From assembly GCF_963455315.2 (NCBI RefSeq), contig NW_027207213.1, positions 2,170,001-2,234,000 on the forward strand: a DNA stretch of 64,000 nucleotides, in the 5' to 3' direction. The notes below the pieces were generated by a model. It did no database searches. It worked only from the letters and a program-made list of their open reading frames with translations, and was not told the DNA's origin. Every line of letters begins with the position of its first letter. Within the stretch, counting starts at the first letter, position 1. The stretch is from Globicephala melas. Its lineage: Eukaryota > Chordata > Mammalia > Artiodactyla > Delphinidae. This document shows, piece after piece, positions 23,899-34,900 of this stretch. The position numbers and the translations under genes were made by a program.

Positions 23899-23914
23899 GG
23901 ACCGTTTACGGTCC
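23899..23914 (+). repeat. Perfect 16-bp hairpin variant (first of seven)
   Basis: GGACCGTTTACGGTCC has 7-bp complementary arms around TT. The consensus at this phase, GGACGGTTTAGGGTCC, has two G-G mismatches in the same stem; two G-to-C changes repair both. Other copies lie at 27931-27946, 29275-29290, 35155-35170, 36499-36514, 39355-39370 and 40699-40714. All come with GGACTAGGG upstream and GTTACTGTCAG downstream, so they descend from one founder monomer. A half-way form, GGACCGTTTAGGGTCC, exists near 46580, 46913, 53629, 53961, 61175, 61677 and 62349. Confidence 0.85.
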
Positions 23915-26106
23915 AGGTGAGGGTACGACAACGCTTTAGGGGGAGCGTACGTGTGAGGGCGCGGGTTACTGTCAGCGTACGGGTTAGGATTAGGGGACGG
24001 GTGAGGGTCAGGCTTCGGGGAAGTGTTAGGGTTAGGGTTCGGGCTAGGGTTAGGGTTAGGGGACGGGGACGGTTTAGGGTCCAGGTGAGGGTACGACAAC
24101 ACTTTAGGGGGAGCGTACGTGTGAGGGCGCGGGTTAGTGTCAGCGTACGGGTTAGGATTAGGGGACGGGTGAGTGTCAGGCTTCGGGGAAGGGTTAGGGT
24201 TAGGGTTCGGGCTAGGGTAACGCTTAGGGGACGGGGACGGTTTAGGGTCCAGGTGAGGGTACGACAACGCTTTAGGGGGAGCGTACGTGTGAGGGCGCGG
24301 GTTAGTGTCAGCGTACGGGTTAGGATTAGGGGACGGGTGAGGGTCAGGCTTCGGGGAAGTGTTAGGGTTAGGGTTCGGGCTAGGGTTAGGGTTAGGGGAC
24401 GGGGACGGTTTAGGGTCCAGGTGAGGGTACGACAACGCTTTAGGGGGAGCGTACGTGTGAGGGCGCGGGTTAGTGTCAGCGTACGGGTTAGGATGAGGGG
24501 ACAGGTGAGGGTCAGGCTTCGGGGAAGGGTTAGGGTTAGGGTTCGGGCTAGGGTAAGGCTTAGGGGACCGGGACGGTTTAGGGTCCAGGTGAGGGTACGA
24601 CAACGCTTTAGGGGGAGCGTACGTGTGAGGGCGCGGGTTAGCGTCAGCTTACGGGTTAGGATTAGGGGACGGGTGAGGGTCAGGCTTCGGGGAAGGGTTA
24701 GGGTTAGGGTTCGGGCTAGGGTTAGGGTTAGGGGACGGGGACGGTTTAGGGTCCAGGTGAGTGTACGACAACGCTTTAGGGGGAGCGTACGTGTGAGGGC
24801 GCGGGTTAGTGTCAGCGTACGGGTTAGGATTAGGGGACGGGTGAGGGTCAGGCTTCGGGGAAGGGTTAGGGTTAGGGTTCGGGCTAGGGTTAGGTTTAGG
24901 GGACGGGGACGGTTTAGGGTCCAGGTGAGGGTACGACAACGCTTTAGGGGGAGCGTATGTGTGAGGGCGCGGGTTAGTGTCAGCTTACGGGTTAGGATTA
25001 GGGGACGGGTGAGGGTCAGGCTTCGGGGAAGGGTTAGGGTTAGGGTTCGGGCCAGGGTAAGGCTTAGGGGACGGGGACGGTTTAGGGTCCAGGTGAGGGT
25101 ACGACAACGCTTTAGGGGGAGCGTACGTGTGAGGGCGCGGGTTAGTGTCAGCCTACGGGTTAGGATTAGGGGACGGGTGAGGGTCAGGCTTCAGGGAAGG
25201 GTTAGGGTTAGGGTTCGGGCTAGGGTTAGGGTTAGGGGACGGGGACGGTTTAGGGTCCAGGTGAGGGTACGACAACGCTTTAGGGGGAGCGTATGTGTGA
25301 GGGCGTGGGTTAGTGTCAGCGTACGGGTTAGGATTAGGGGACGGGTGAGGGTCAGGCTTCGGGCAAGGGTTAGGGTTAGGGTTCGGGCCAGGGTAAGGCT
25401 TAGGGGACGGGGACGGTTTAGGGTCCAGGTGAGGGTACGACAACGCTTTAGGGGGAGCGTACGTGTGAGGGCGCAGGTTAGCGTCAGCGTACGGGTTAGG
25501 ATTAGGGGACGGGTGAGGGTCAGGCTTCGGGGAAGGGTTAGGGTTAGGGTTCGGGCTAGGGTTAGGGTTAGGGGACGGGGACGGTTTAGGGTCCAGATGA
25601 GTGTACGATAACGCTTTAGGGGGAGCGTACGTGTGAGGGCACGGGTTAGCGTCAGCGTACGGGTTAGGATTAGGGGACGGGTGAGGGTCAGGCTTCGGGG
25701 AAGGGTTAGGGTTAGGGTTCGGGCTAGGGTTAGGGTTAGGGGACGGGGACGGTTTAGGGTCCAGGTGAGGGTACGACAACGCTTTAGGGGGAGCGTACGT
25801 GTGAGGACGCGGGTTAGTGTCAGCTTACGGGTTAGGATTAGGGGACGGGTGAGGGTCAGGCTTCGGGGAAGTGTTAGGGTTAGGGTTCGGGCTAGGGTTA
25901 GGGTTAGGGGACGGGGACGGTTTAGGGTCCAGGTGAGGGTACGACAACGTTTTAGGGGGAGAGTACGTGTGAGGGCGCGGGTTAGTGTCAGCGTACGGGT
26001 TAGGATTAGGGGACGGGTGAGGGTCAGGCTTTGGGGAAGGGTTAGGGTTAGGGTTCGGGCTAGGGTTAGGGTTAGGGGACGGGGACGGTTTAGGGTCCAG
26101 GTGAGG

Positions 26107-26274
26107 GTACGACAATGCTTTAGGGGGAGCGTACGTGTGAGGGCGCGGGTTAGTGTCAGCGTACGGGTTAGGATTAGGGGACGGGTGAGGGTCAGGCTTC
26201 GGGGAAGGGTTAGGGTTAGGGTTCGGGCTAGGGTTAGGGGACGGGGACGGGGACGGTTTAGGGTCCAGGTGAGG
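26107..26274 (+). repeat. Monomer with one GGGTTA hexamer replaced by GGGGAC
   Basis: Near 26231-26252 the usual GGGTTA GGGTTA GGGGAC GGGGAC series reads GGGTTA GGGGAC GGGGAC GGGGAC with no change in length. Whole-hexamer replacement of this sort fits slippage or conversion in units of six. The only other copy is 33331-33498, its 43-monomer paralogue. Confidence 0.85.
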
Positions 26275-27618
26275 GTACGACAACGCTTTAGGGGGAGCGT
26301 ACGTGTGAGGACGCGGGTTAGTGTCAGCGTACGGGTTAGGATTAGGGGACGGGTGAGGGTCAGGCTTCGGGGAAGGGTTAGGGTTAGGGTTCGGGCTAGG
26401 GTTAGGGTTAGGGGACGGGGACGGTTTAGGGTCCAAGTGAGGGTACGACAACGCTTTACGGGGAGCGTACGTGTGAGGGCGCGGGTTAGTGTAAGCGTAC
26501 GGGTTAGGATTAGGGGACGGGTGAGGGTCAGGCTTCGGGGAAGAGTTAGGGTTAGGGTTCGGGCTAGGGTTAGGGTTAGGGGACGGGGACGGTTTAGGGT
26601 CCAGGTGAGGGTACGACAACGCTTTAGGGGGAGCGTACGTGTGAGGGCGCGGGTTAGTGTCAGCGTACGGGTTAGGATTAGGGGACGGGTGAGGGTCAGG
26701 CTTCGGGGAAGGGTTAGGGTTAGGGTTCGGGCTAGGGTTAGAGTTAGGGGACGGGGACGGTTTAGGGTCCAGGTGAGGGTACGACAACGCTTTAGGGGGA
26801 GCGTACGTGTGAGTACGCGGGTTAGTGTCAGCGTACGGGTTAGGATTAGGGGACGGGTGAGGGTCAGGCTTCGGGGAAGGGTTAGGGTTAGGGTTCGGGC
26901 TAGGGTTAGGGTTAGGGGACGGGGACGGTTTAGGGTCCAAGTGAGGGTACGACAACGCTTTACGGGGAGCGTACGTGTGAGGGCGCGGGTTAGTGTAAGC
27001 GTACGGGTTAGGATTAGGGGACGGGTGAGGGTCAGGCTTCGGGGAAGGGTTAGGGTTAGGGTTCGGGCTAGGGTTAGGGTTAGGGGACGGGGACGGTTTA
27101 GGGTCCAGGTGAGGGTACGACAACGCTTTAGGGGGAGCGTACGTGTGAGGGCGCGGGTTAGTGTCAGCGTACGGGTTAGGATTAGGGGACGGGTGAGGGT
27201 CAGGCTTCGGGGAAGGGTTAGGGTTAGGGTTCGGGATAGGGTTAGGGTTAGGGGACGGGGACGGTTTAGGGTCCAGGTGAGGGTACGACAACGCTTTAGG
27301 GGGAGCGTACGTGTGTGGGCGCGGGTTAGTGTCAGCGTACGGGTTAGGATTAGGGGACGGGTGAGGGTCAGGCTTCGGGGAAGGGTTAGGGTTAGGGTTC
27401 GGGCTAGGGTTAGGGATAGGGGACGGGGACGGTTTAGGGTCCAGGTGAGGGTACGACAACGCTTTAGGGGGAGCGTACGTGTGAGGGAGCGGGTTAGTGT
27501 CAGCGTACGGGTTAGGATTAGGGGACGTGTGAGGGTCAGGCTTCGGGGAAGAGTTAGGGTTAGGGTTCGGGCTAGGGTTAGGGTTAGGGGACGGGGACGG
27601 TTTAGGGTCCAGATGAGG

Positions 27619-30306
27619 GTATGACAACGCTTTAGGGGGAGCGTACGTGTGAGGGCACGGGTTAGTGTCAGCGTACGGGTTAGGATTAGGGGACGGGTGA
27701 GGGTCAGGCTTCGGGGAAGTGTTAGAGTTAGGGTTCGGGCTAGGGTTAGGGTTAGTGGACGGGGACGGTTTAGGGTCCAGGTGAGTGTACGACAACGCTT
27801 TAGGGGGAGCGTACGTGTGAGGGCGCGGGTTAGCGTCAGCGTACGGGTTAGGATTAGGGGACGGGTGAGGGTCAGGCTTCGGGGAAGGGTTAGGGTTAGG
27901 GTTCGGACTAGGGTTAGGGTTAAGGGACGGGGACCGTTTACGGTCCAGGTGAGGGTACGACAACGCTTTAGGGGGAGCGTACGTGTGAGGGCGCGGGTTA
28001 CTGTCAGCGTACGGGTTAGGATTAGGGGACGGGTGAGGGTCAGGCTTCGGGGAAGGGTTAGGGTTAGGGTTCGGGCTAGGGTTAGGGTTAGGGGACGGGG
28101 ACGGTTTAGGGTCCAGGTGAGGGTACGACAACGCTTTAGGGGGAGCGTACGTGTGAGGGCGCAGGTTAGTGTCAGCGTACGGGTTAGGATTAGGGGACGG
28201 GTGAGGGTCAGGCTTCGGGGAAGGGTTAGGGTTAGGGTTCGGGCTAGGGTTAGGGTTAGGGGACAGGGACGGTTTAGGGTCCAGGTGAGGGTACGACAAC
28301 GCTTTAGGGGGAGCGTACGTGTGAGGGCGCGGGTTAGTGTCAGCGTACGGGTTAGGATTAGGGGACGGGTGAGGGTCAGGCTTCGGGGAAGGGTTAGGGT
28401 TAGGGTTCGGGCTAGGGTAAGGCTTAGGGGACGGGGACGGTTTAGGGTCCAGGTGAGGGTACGACAACGCTTTAGGGGGAGCGTACGTGTGAGGGCGCGG
28501 GTTAGTGTCAGCGTACGGGTTAGGATTAGGGGACGGGTGAGGGTCAGGCTTCGGGGAAGGGTTAGGGTTAGGGTTCGGGCTAGGGTTAGGGTTAGGGGAC
28601 GGGGACGGTTTAGGGTCCAGGTGAGTGTACGACAACGCTTTAGGGGGAGCGTACGTGTGAGGGCGCGGGTTAGTGTCAGCGTACGGGTTAGGATTAGGGG
28701 ACGGGTGAGGGTCAGGCTTCAGGGAAGGGTTAGGGTTAGGGTTCGGGCTAGGGTTAGGGTTAGGGGACGGGGACGGTTTAGGGTCCAGGTGAGGGTACGA
28801 CAACGCTTTAGGGGGAGCGTATGTGTGAGGGCGCGGGTTAGTGTCAGCGTACGGGTTAGGATTAGGGGACGGGTGAGGGTCAGGCTTCGGGGAAGAGTTA
28901 GGGTTAGGGTTCGGGCTAGGGTTAGGGTTAGGGGACGGGGACGGTTTAGGGTCCAGATGAGGGTATGACAACGTTTTAGGGGGAGCGTACGTGTGAGGGC
29001 ACGGGTTAGTGTCAGCGTACGGGTTAGGATTAGGGGACGGGTGAGGGTCAGGCTTCGGGGAAGTGTTAGAGTTAGGGTTCGGGCTAGGGTTAGGGTTAGT
29101 GGACGGGGACGGTTTAGGGTCCAGGTGAGTGTACGACAACGCTTTAGGGGGAGCGTACGTGTGAGGGCGCGGGTTAGCGTCAGCGTACGGGTTAGGATTA
29201 GGGGACGGGTGAGGGTCAGGCTTCGGGGAAGGGTTAGGGTTAGGGTTCGGACTAGGGTTAGGGTTAGGGGACGGGGACCGTTTACGGTCCCGGTGAGGGT
29301 ACGACAACGCTTTAGGGGGAGCGTACGTGTGAGGGCGCGGGTTACTGTCAGCGTACGGGTTAGGATTAGGGGACGGGTGAGGGTCAGGCTTCGGGGAAGG
29401 GTTAGGGTTAGGGTTCGGGCTAGGGTTAGGGTTAGGGGACGGGGACGGTTTAGGGTCCAGGTGAGGGTACGACAACGCTTTAGGGGGAGCGTACGTGTGA
29501 GGGCGCAGGTTAGTGTCAGCGTACGGGTTAGGATTAGGGAACGGGTGAGGGTCAGGCTTCGGGGAAGGGTTAGGGTTAGGGTTCGGGCTAGGGTTAGGGT
29601 TAGGGGACAGGGACGGTTTAGGGTCCAGGTGAGGGTACGACAACGCTTTAGGGGGAGCGTACGTGTGAGGGCGCGGGTTAGTGTCAGCGTACGGGTTAGG
29701 ATTAGGGGACGGGTGAGGGTCAGGCTTCGGGGAAGGGTTAGGGTTAGGGTTCGGGCTAGGGTAAGGCTTAGGGGACGGGGACGGTTTAGGGTCCAGGTGA
29801 GGGTACGACAACGCTTTAGGGGGAGCGTACGTGTGAGGGCGCGGGTTAGTGTCAGCGTACGGGTTAGGATTAGGGGACGGGTGAGGGTCAGGCTTCGGGG
29901 AAGGGTTAGGGTTAGGGTTCGGGCTAGGGTTAGGGTTAGGGGACGGGGACGGTTTAGGGTCCAGGTGAGGGTACGACAACGCTTTAGGGGGAGCGTACGT
30001 GTGAGGGCGCGGGTTAGTGTCAGCGTACGGGTTAGGATTAGGGGACGGGTGAGGGTCAGGCTTCGGGGAAGGGTTAGGGTTAGGGTTCGGGCTAGGGTAA
30101 GGCTTAGGGGACCGGGACGGTTTAGGGTCCAGGTGAGGGTACGACAACGCTTTAGGGGGAGCGTACGTGTGAGGGCGCGGGTTAGCGTCAGCTTACGGGT
30201 TAGGATTAGGGGACGGGTGAGGGTCAGGCTTCGGGGAAGGGTTAGGGTTAGGGTTCGGGCTAGGGTTAGGGTTAGGGGACGGGGACGGTTTAGGGTCCAG
30301 GTGAGT
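27619..30306 (+). repeat. 8-monomer higher-order repeat, two copies (1,344-bp offset)
   Basis: Both copies begin with GTATGACA (27619 and 28963). They share GGGCACGGG, GTGTTAGAG, TTAGTGGACGG, CGGACTAGGG, the 16-bp hairpin, GTTACTGTCAG, GGGCGCAGG, GGACAGGGACGG and GGGTAAGGC. The last two monomers of copy 2 (after about 29960) differ. A less similar forerunner starts near 23587, 24 monomers upstream. The pair is also present in the 43-monomer copy (34843 and 36187) and in the 25-monomer copy (39043 and 40387). Confidence 0.8.
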
Positions 30307-31974
30307 GTACGACAACGCTTTAGGGGGAGCGTACGTGTGAGGGCGCGGGTTAGTGTCAGCGTACGGGTTAGGATTAGGGGACGGGTGAGGGTCAGGCTTC
30401 GGGGAAGGGTTAGGGTTAGGGTTCGGGCTAGGGTTAGGGTTAGGGGACGGGGACGGTTTAGGGTCCAGGTGAGGGTACGACAACGCTTTAGGGGGAGCGT
30501 ATGTGTGAGGGCGCGGGTTAGTGTCAGCGTACGGGTTAGGATTAGGGGACGGGTGAGGGTCAGGCTTCGGGGAAGGGTTAGGGTTAGGGTTCGGGCAAGG
30601 GTAAGGCTTAGGGGACGGGGACGGTTTAGGGTCCAGGTGAGGGTACGACAACGCTTTAGGGGGAGCGTACGTGTGAGGGCGCGGGTTAGCGTCAGCGTAC
30701 GGGTTAGGATTAGGGGACGGGTGAGGGTCAGGCTTCGGGGAAGGGTTAGGGTTAGGGTTCGGGCTAGGGTTAGGGTTAGGGGACGGGGACGGTTTAGGGT
30801 ACAGGTGAGTGTATGACAACGCTTTAGGGGGAGCGTACGTGTGAGGGCGCGGGTTAGCGTCAGCGTAAGGGTTAGGATTAGGGGACGGGTGAGGGTCAGG
30901 CTTCGGGGAAGAGTTAGGGTTAGGGTTCGGGCTAGGGTTAGGGTTAGGGGACGGGGACGGTTTAGGGTCCAGGTGAGGGTACGACAACGCTTTAGGGGGA
31001 GCGTACGTGTGAGGGCGCGGGTTAGTGTCAGCGTACGGGTTAGGATTAGGGGACGGGTGAGGGTCAGGCTTCGGGGAAGGGTTAGGGTTAGGGTTCGGGC
31101 TAGGGTTAGGGTTAGGGGACGGGGACGGTTTAGGGTCCAGGTGAGGGTACGACAACGCTTTAGGGGGAGCGTACGTGTGAGGGCGCGGGTTAGTGTCAGC
31201 GTACGGGTTAGGATTAGGGGACGGGTGAGGGTCAGGCTTCGGGGAAGGGTTAGGGTTAGGGTTCGGGCTAGGGTAAGGCTTAGGGGACGGGGACGGTTTA
31301 GGGTCCAGGTGAGGGTACGACAACGCTTTAGGGGGAGCGTACGTGTGAGGGCGCGGGTTAGCGTCAGCGTACGGGTTAGGATTAGGGGACGGGTGAGGGT
31401 CAGGCTTCGGGGAAGGGTTAGGGTTAGGGTTCGGGCTAGGGTTAGGGTTAGGGGACGGGGACGGTTTAGGGTCCAGGTGAGGGTACGACAACGCTTTAGG
31501 GGGAGCGTACGTGTGAGGGCGCGGGTTAGTGTCAGCGTACGGGTTAGGATTAGGGGACGGGTGAGGGTCAGGCTTCGGGGAAGGGTTAGGGTTAGGGTTC
31601 GGGCTAGGGTAAGGCTTAGGGGACCGGGACGGTTTAGGGTCCAGGTGAGGGTACGACAACGCTTTAGGGGGAGCGTACGTGTGAGGGCGCGGGTTAGCGT
31701 CAGCTTACGGGTTAGGATTAGGGGACGGGTGAGGGTCAGGCTTCGGGGAAGGGTTAGGGTTAGGGTTCGGGCTAGGGTTAGGGTTAGGGCACGGGGACGG
31801 TTTAGGGTCCAGGTGAGTGTACGACAACGCTTTAGGGGGAGCGTACGTGTGAGGGCGTGGGTTAGTGTCAGCGTACGGGTTAGGATTAGGGGACGGGTGA
31901 GGGTCAGGCTTCGGGGAAGGGTTAGGGTTAGGGTTCGGGCTAGGGTTAGGGTTAGGGGACGGGGACGGTTTAGG

Positions 31975-34900
31975 GTCCAGGTGAGTGTACGACAACGCTT
32001 TAGGGGGAGCGTACGTGTGAGGGCGCGGGTTAGTGTCAGCGTACGGGTTAGGATTAGGGGACGGGTGAGGGTCAGGCTTCGGGGAAGGGTTAGGGTTAGG
32101 GTTCGGGCTAGGGTTAGGTTTAGGGGACGGGGACGGTTTAGGGTCCAGGTGAGGGTACGACAACGCTTTAGGGGGAGCGTATGTGTGAGGGCGCGGGTTA
32201 GTGTCAGCGTACGGGTTAGGATTAGGGGACGGGTGAGGGTCAGGCTTCGGGGAAGGGTTAGGGTTAGGGTTCGGGCCAGGGTAAGGCTTAGGGGACGGGG
32301 ACGGTTTAGGGTCCAGGTGAGGGTACGACAACGCTTTAGGGGGAGCGTACGTGTGAGGGCGCGGGTTAGTGTCAGCCTACGGGTTAGGATTAGGGGACGG
32401 GTGAGGGTCAGGCTTCAGGGAAGGGTTAGGGTTAGGGTTCGGGCTAGGGTTAGGGTTAGGGGACGGGGACGGTTTAGGGTCCAGGTGAGGGTACGACAAC
32501 GCTTTAGGGGGAGCGTATGTGTGAGGGCGTGGGTTAGTGTCAGCGTACGGGTTAGGATTAGGGGACGGGTGAGGGTCAGGCTTCGGGCAAGGGTTAGGGT
32601 TAGGGTTCGGGCCAGGGTAAGGCTTAGGGGACGGGGACGGTTTAGGGTCCAGGTGAGGGTACGACAACGCTTTAGGGGGAGCGTACGTGTGAGGGCGCAG
32701 GTTAGCGTCAGCGTACGGGTTAGGATTAGGGGACGGGTGAGGGTCAGGCTTCGGGGAAGGGTTAGGGTTAGGGTTCGGGCTAGGGTTAGGGTTAGGGGAC
32801 GGGGACGGTTTAGGGTCCAGATGAGTGTACGACAACGCTTTAGGGGGAGCGTACGTGTGAGGGCACGGGTTAGCGTCAGCGTACGGGTTAGGATTAGGGG
32901 ACGGGTGAGGGTCAGGCTTCGGGGAAGGGTTAGGGTTAGGGTTCGGGCTAGGGTTAGGGTTAGGGGACGGGGACGGTTTAGGGTCCAGGTGAGGGTACGA
33001 CAACGCTTTAGGGGGAGCGTACGTGTGAGGACGCGGGTTAGTGTCAGCTTACGGGTTAGGATTAGGGGACGGGTGAGGGTCAGGCTTCGGGGAAGTGTTA
33101 GGGTTAGGGTTCGGGCTAGGGTTAGGGTTAGGGGACGGGGACGGTTTAGGGTCCAGGTGAGGGTACGACAACGTTTTAGGGGGAGAGTACGTGTGAGGGC
33201 GCGGGTTAGTGTCAGCGTACGGGTTAGGATTAGGGGACGGGTGAGGGTCAGGCTTTGGGGAAGGGTTAGGGTTAGGGTTCGGGCTAGGGTTAGGGTTAGG
33301 GGACGGGGACGGTTTAGGGTCCAGGTGAGGGTACGACAATGCTTTAGGGGGAGCGTACGTGTGAGGGCGCGGGTTAGTGTCAGCGTACGGGTTAGGATTA
33401 GGGGACGGGTGAGGGTCAGGCTTCGGGGAAGGGTTAGGGTTAGGGTTCGGGCTAGGGTTAGGGGACGGGGACGGGGACGGTTTAGGGTCCAGGTGAGGGT
33501 ACGACAACGCTTTAGGGGGAGCGTACGTGTGAGGACGCGGGTTAGTGTCAGCGTACGGGTTAGGATTAGGGGACGGGTGAGGGTCAGGCTTCGGGGAAGG
33601 GTTAGGGTTAGGGTTCGGGCTAGGGTTAGGGTTAGGGGACGGGAACGGTTTAGGGTCCAAGTGAGGGTACGACAACGCTTTACGGGGAGCGTACGTGTGA
33701 GGGCGCGGGTTAGTGTAAGCGTACGGGTTAGGATTAGGGGACGGGTGAGGGTCAGGCTTCGGGGAAGAGTTAGGGTTAGGGTTCGGGCTAGGGTTAGGGT
33801 TAGGGGACGGGGACGGTTTAGGGTCCAGGTGAGGGTACGACAACGCTTTAGGGGGAGCGTACGTGTGAGGGCGCGGGTTAGTGTCAGCGTACGGGTTAGG
33901 ATTAGGGGACGGGTGAGGGTCAGGCTTCGGGGAAGGGTTAGGGTTAGGGTTCGGGCTAGGGTTAGAGTTAGGGGACGGGGACGGTTTAGGGTCCAGGTGA
34001 GGGTACGACAACGCTTTAGGGGGAGCGTACGTGTGAGTACGCGGGTTAGTGTCAGCGTACGGGTTAGGATTAGGGGACGGGTGAGGGTCAGGCTTCGGGG
34101 AAGGGTTAGGGTTAGGGTTCGGGCTAGGGTTAGGGTTAGGGGACGGGGACGGTTTAGGGTCCAAGTGAGGGTACGACAACGCTTTACGGGGAGCGTACGT
34201 GTGAGGGCGCGGGTTAGTGTAAGCGTACGGGTTAGGATTAGGGGACGGGTGAGGGTCAGGCTTCGGGGAAGGGTTAGGGTTAGGGTTCGGGCTAGGGTTA
34301 GGGTTAGGGGACGGGGACGGTTTAGGGTCCAGGTGAGGGTACGACAACGCTTTAGGGGGAGCGTACGTGTGAGGGCGCGGGTTAGTGTCAGCGTACGGGT
34401 TAGGATTAGGGGACGGGTGAGGGTCAGGCTTCGGGGAAGGGTTAGGGTTAGGGTTCGGGATAGGGTTAGGGTTAGGGGACGGGGACGGTTTAGGGTCCAG
34501 GTGAGGGTACGACAACGCTTTAGGGGGAGCGTACGTGTGTGGGCGCGGGTTAGTGTCAGCGTACGGGTTAGGATTAGGGGACGGGTGAGGGTCAGGCTTC
34601 GGGGAAGGGTTAGGGTTAGGGTTCGGGCTAGGGTTAGGGATAGGGGACGGGGACGGTTTAGGGTCCAGGTGAGGGTACGACAACGCTTTAGGGGGAGCGT
34701 ACGTGTGAGGGAGCGGGTTAGTGTCAGCGTACGGGTTAGGATTAGGGGACGTGTGAGGGTCAGGCTTCGGGGAAGAGTTAGGGTTAGGGTTCGGGCTAGG
34801 GTTAGGGTTAGGGGACGGGGACGGTTTAGGGTCCAGATGAGGGTATGACAACGCTTTAGGGGGAGCGTACGTGTGAGGGCACGGGTTAGTGTCAGCGTAC

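Larger units (their letters stand above)
24751..31300 (+). repeat. 43-monomer higher-order repeat, copy 1
   Basis: Matches 31975-38500 at an offset of 7,224 bp, exactly 43 monomers. Shared rare marks are GGTTAGGTTTAGG (24890), GCCTACGGG (25152), CTTCAGGGAAGG (25190), CTTTGGGGAAGG (26029), CAATGCTT (26114), the triple GGGGAC at 26107-26274, GTGAGTACGCGG (26813), the hairpin monomers and GGTACAGGTGAGTGTATGACA (30799). The two blocks are almost adjacent. Single-base differences are visible, for example GTCAGCTTACG at 24982 against GTCAGCGTACG at 32206. Confidence 0.88.

Noticed and set aside
23899..23914. Intrinsic transcription terminator
   Set aside because: The 16-bp hairpin is not followed by a T run, its loop is only two bases, and it lies in a eukaryote-type satellite. 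It is better explained as a variant of the repeat.
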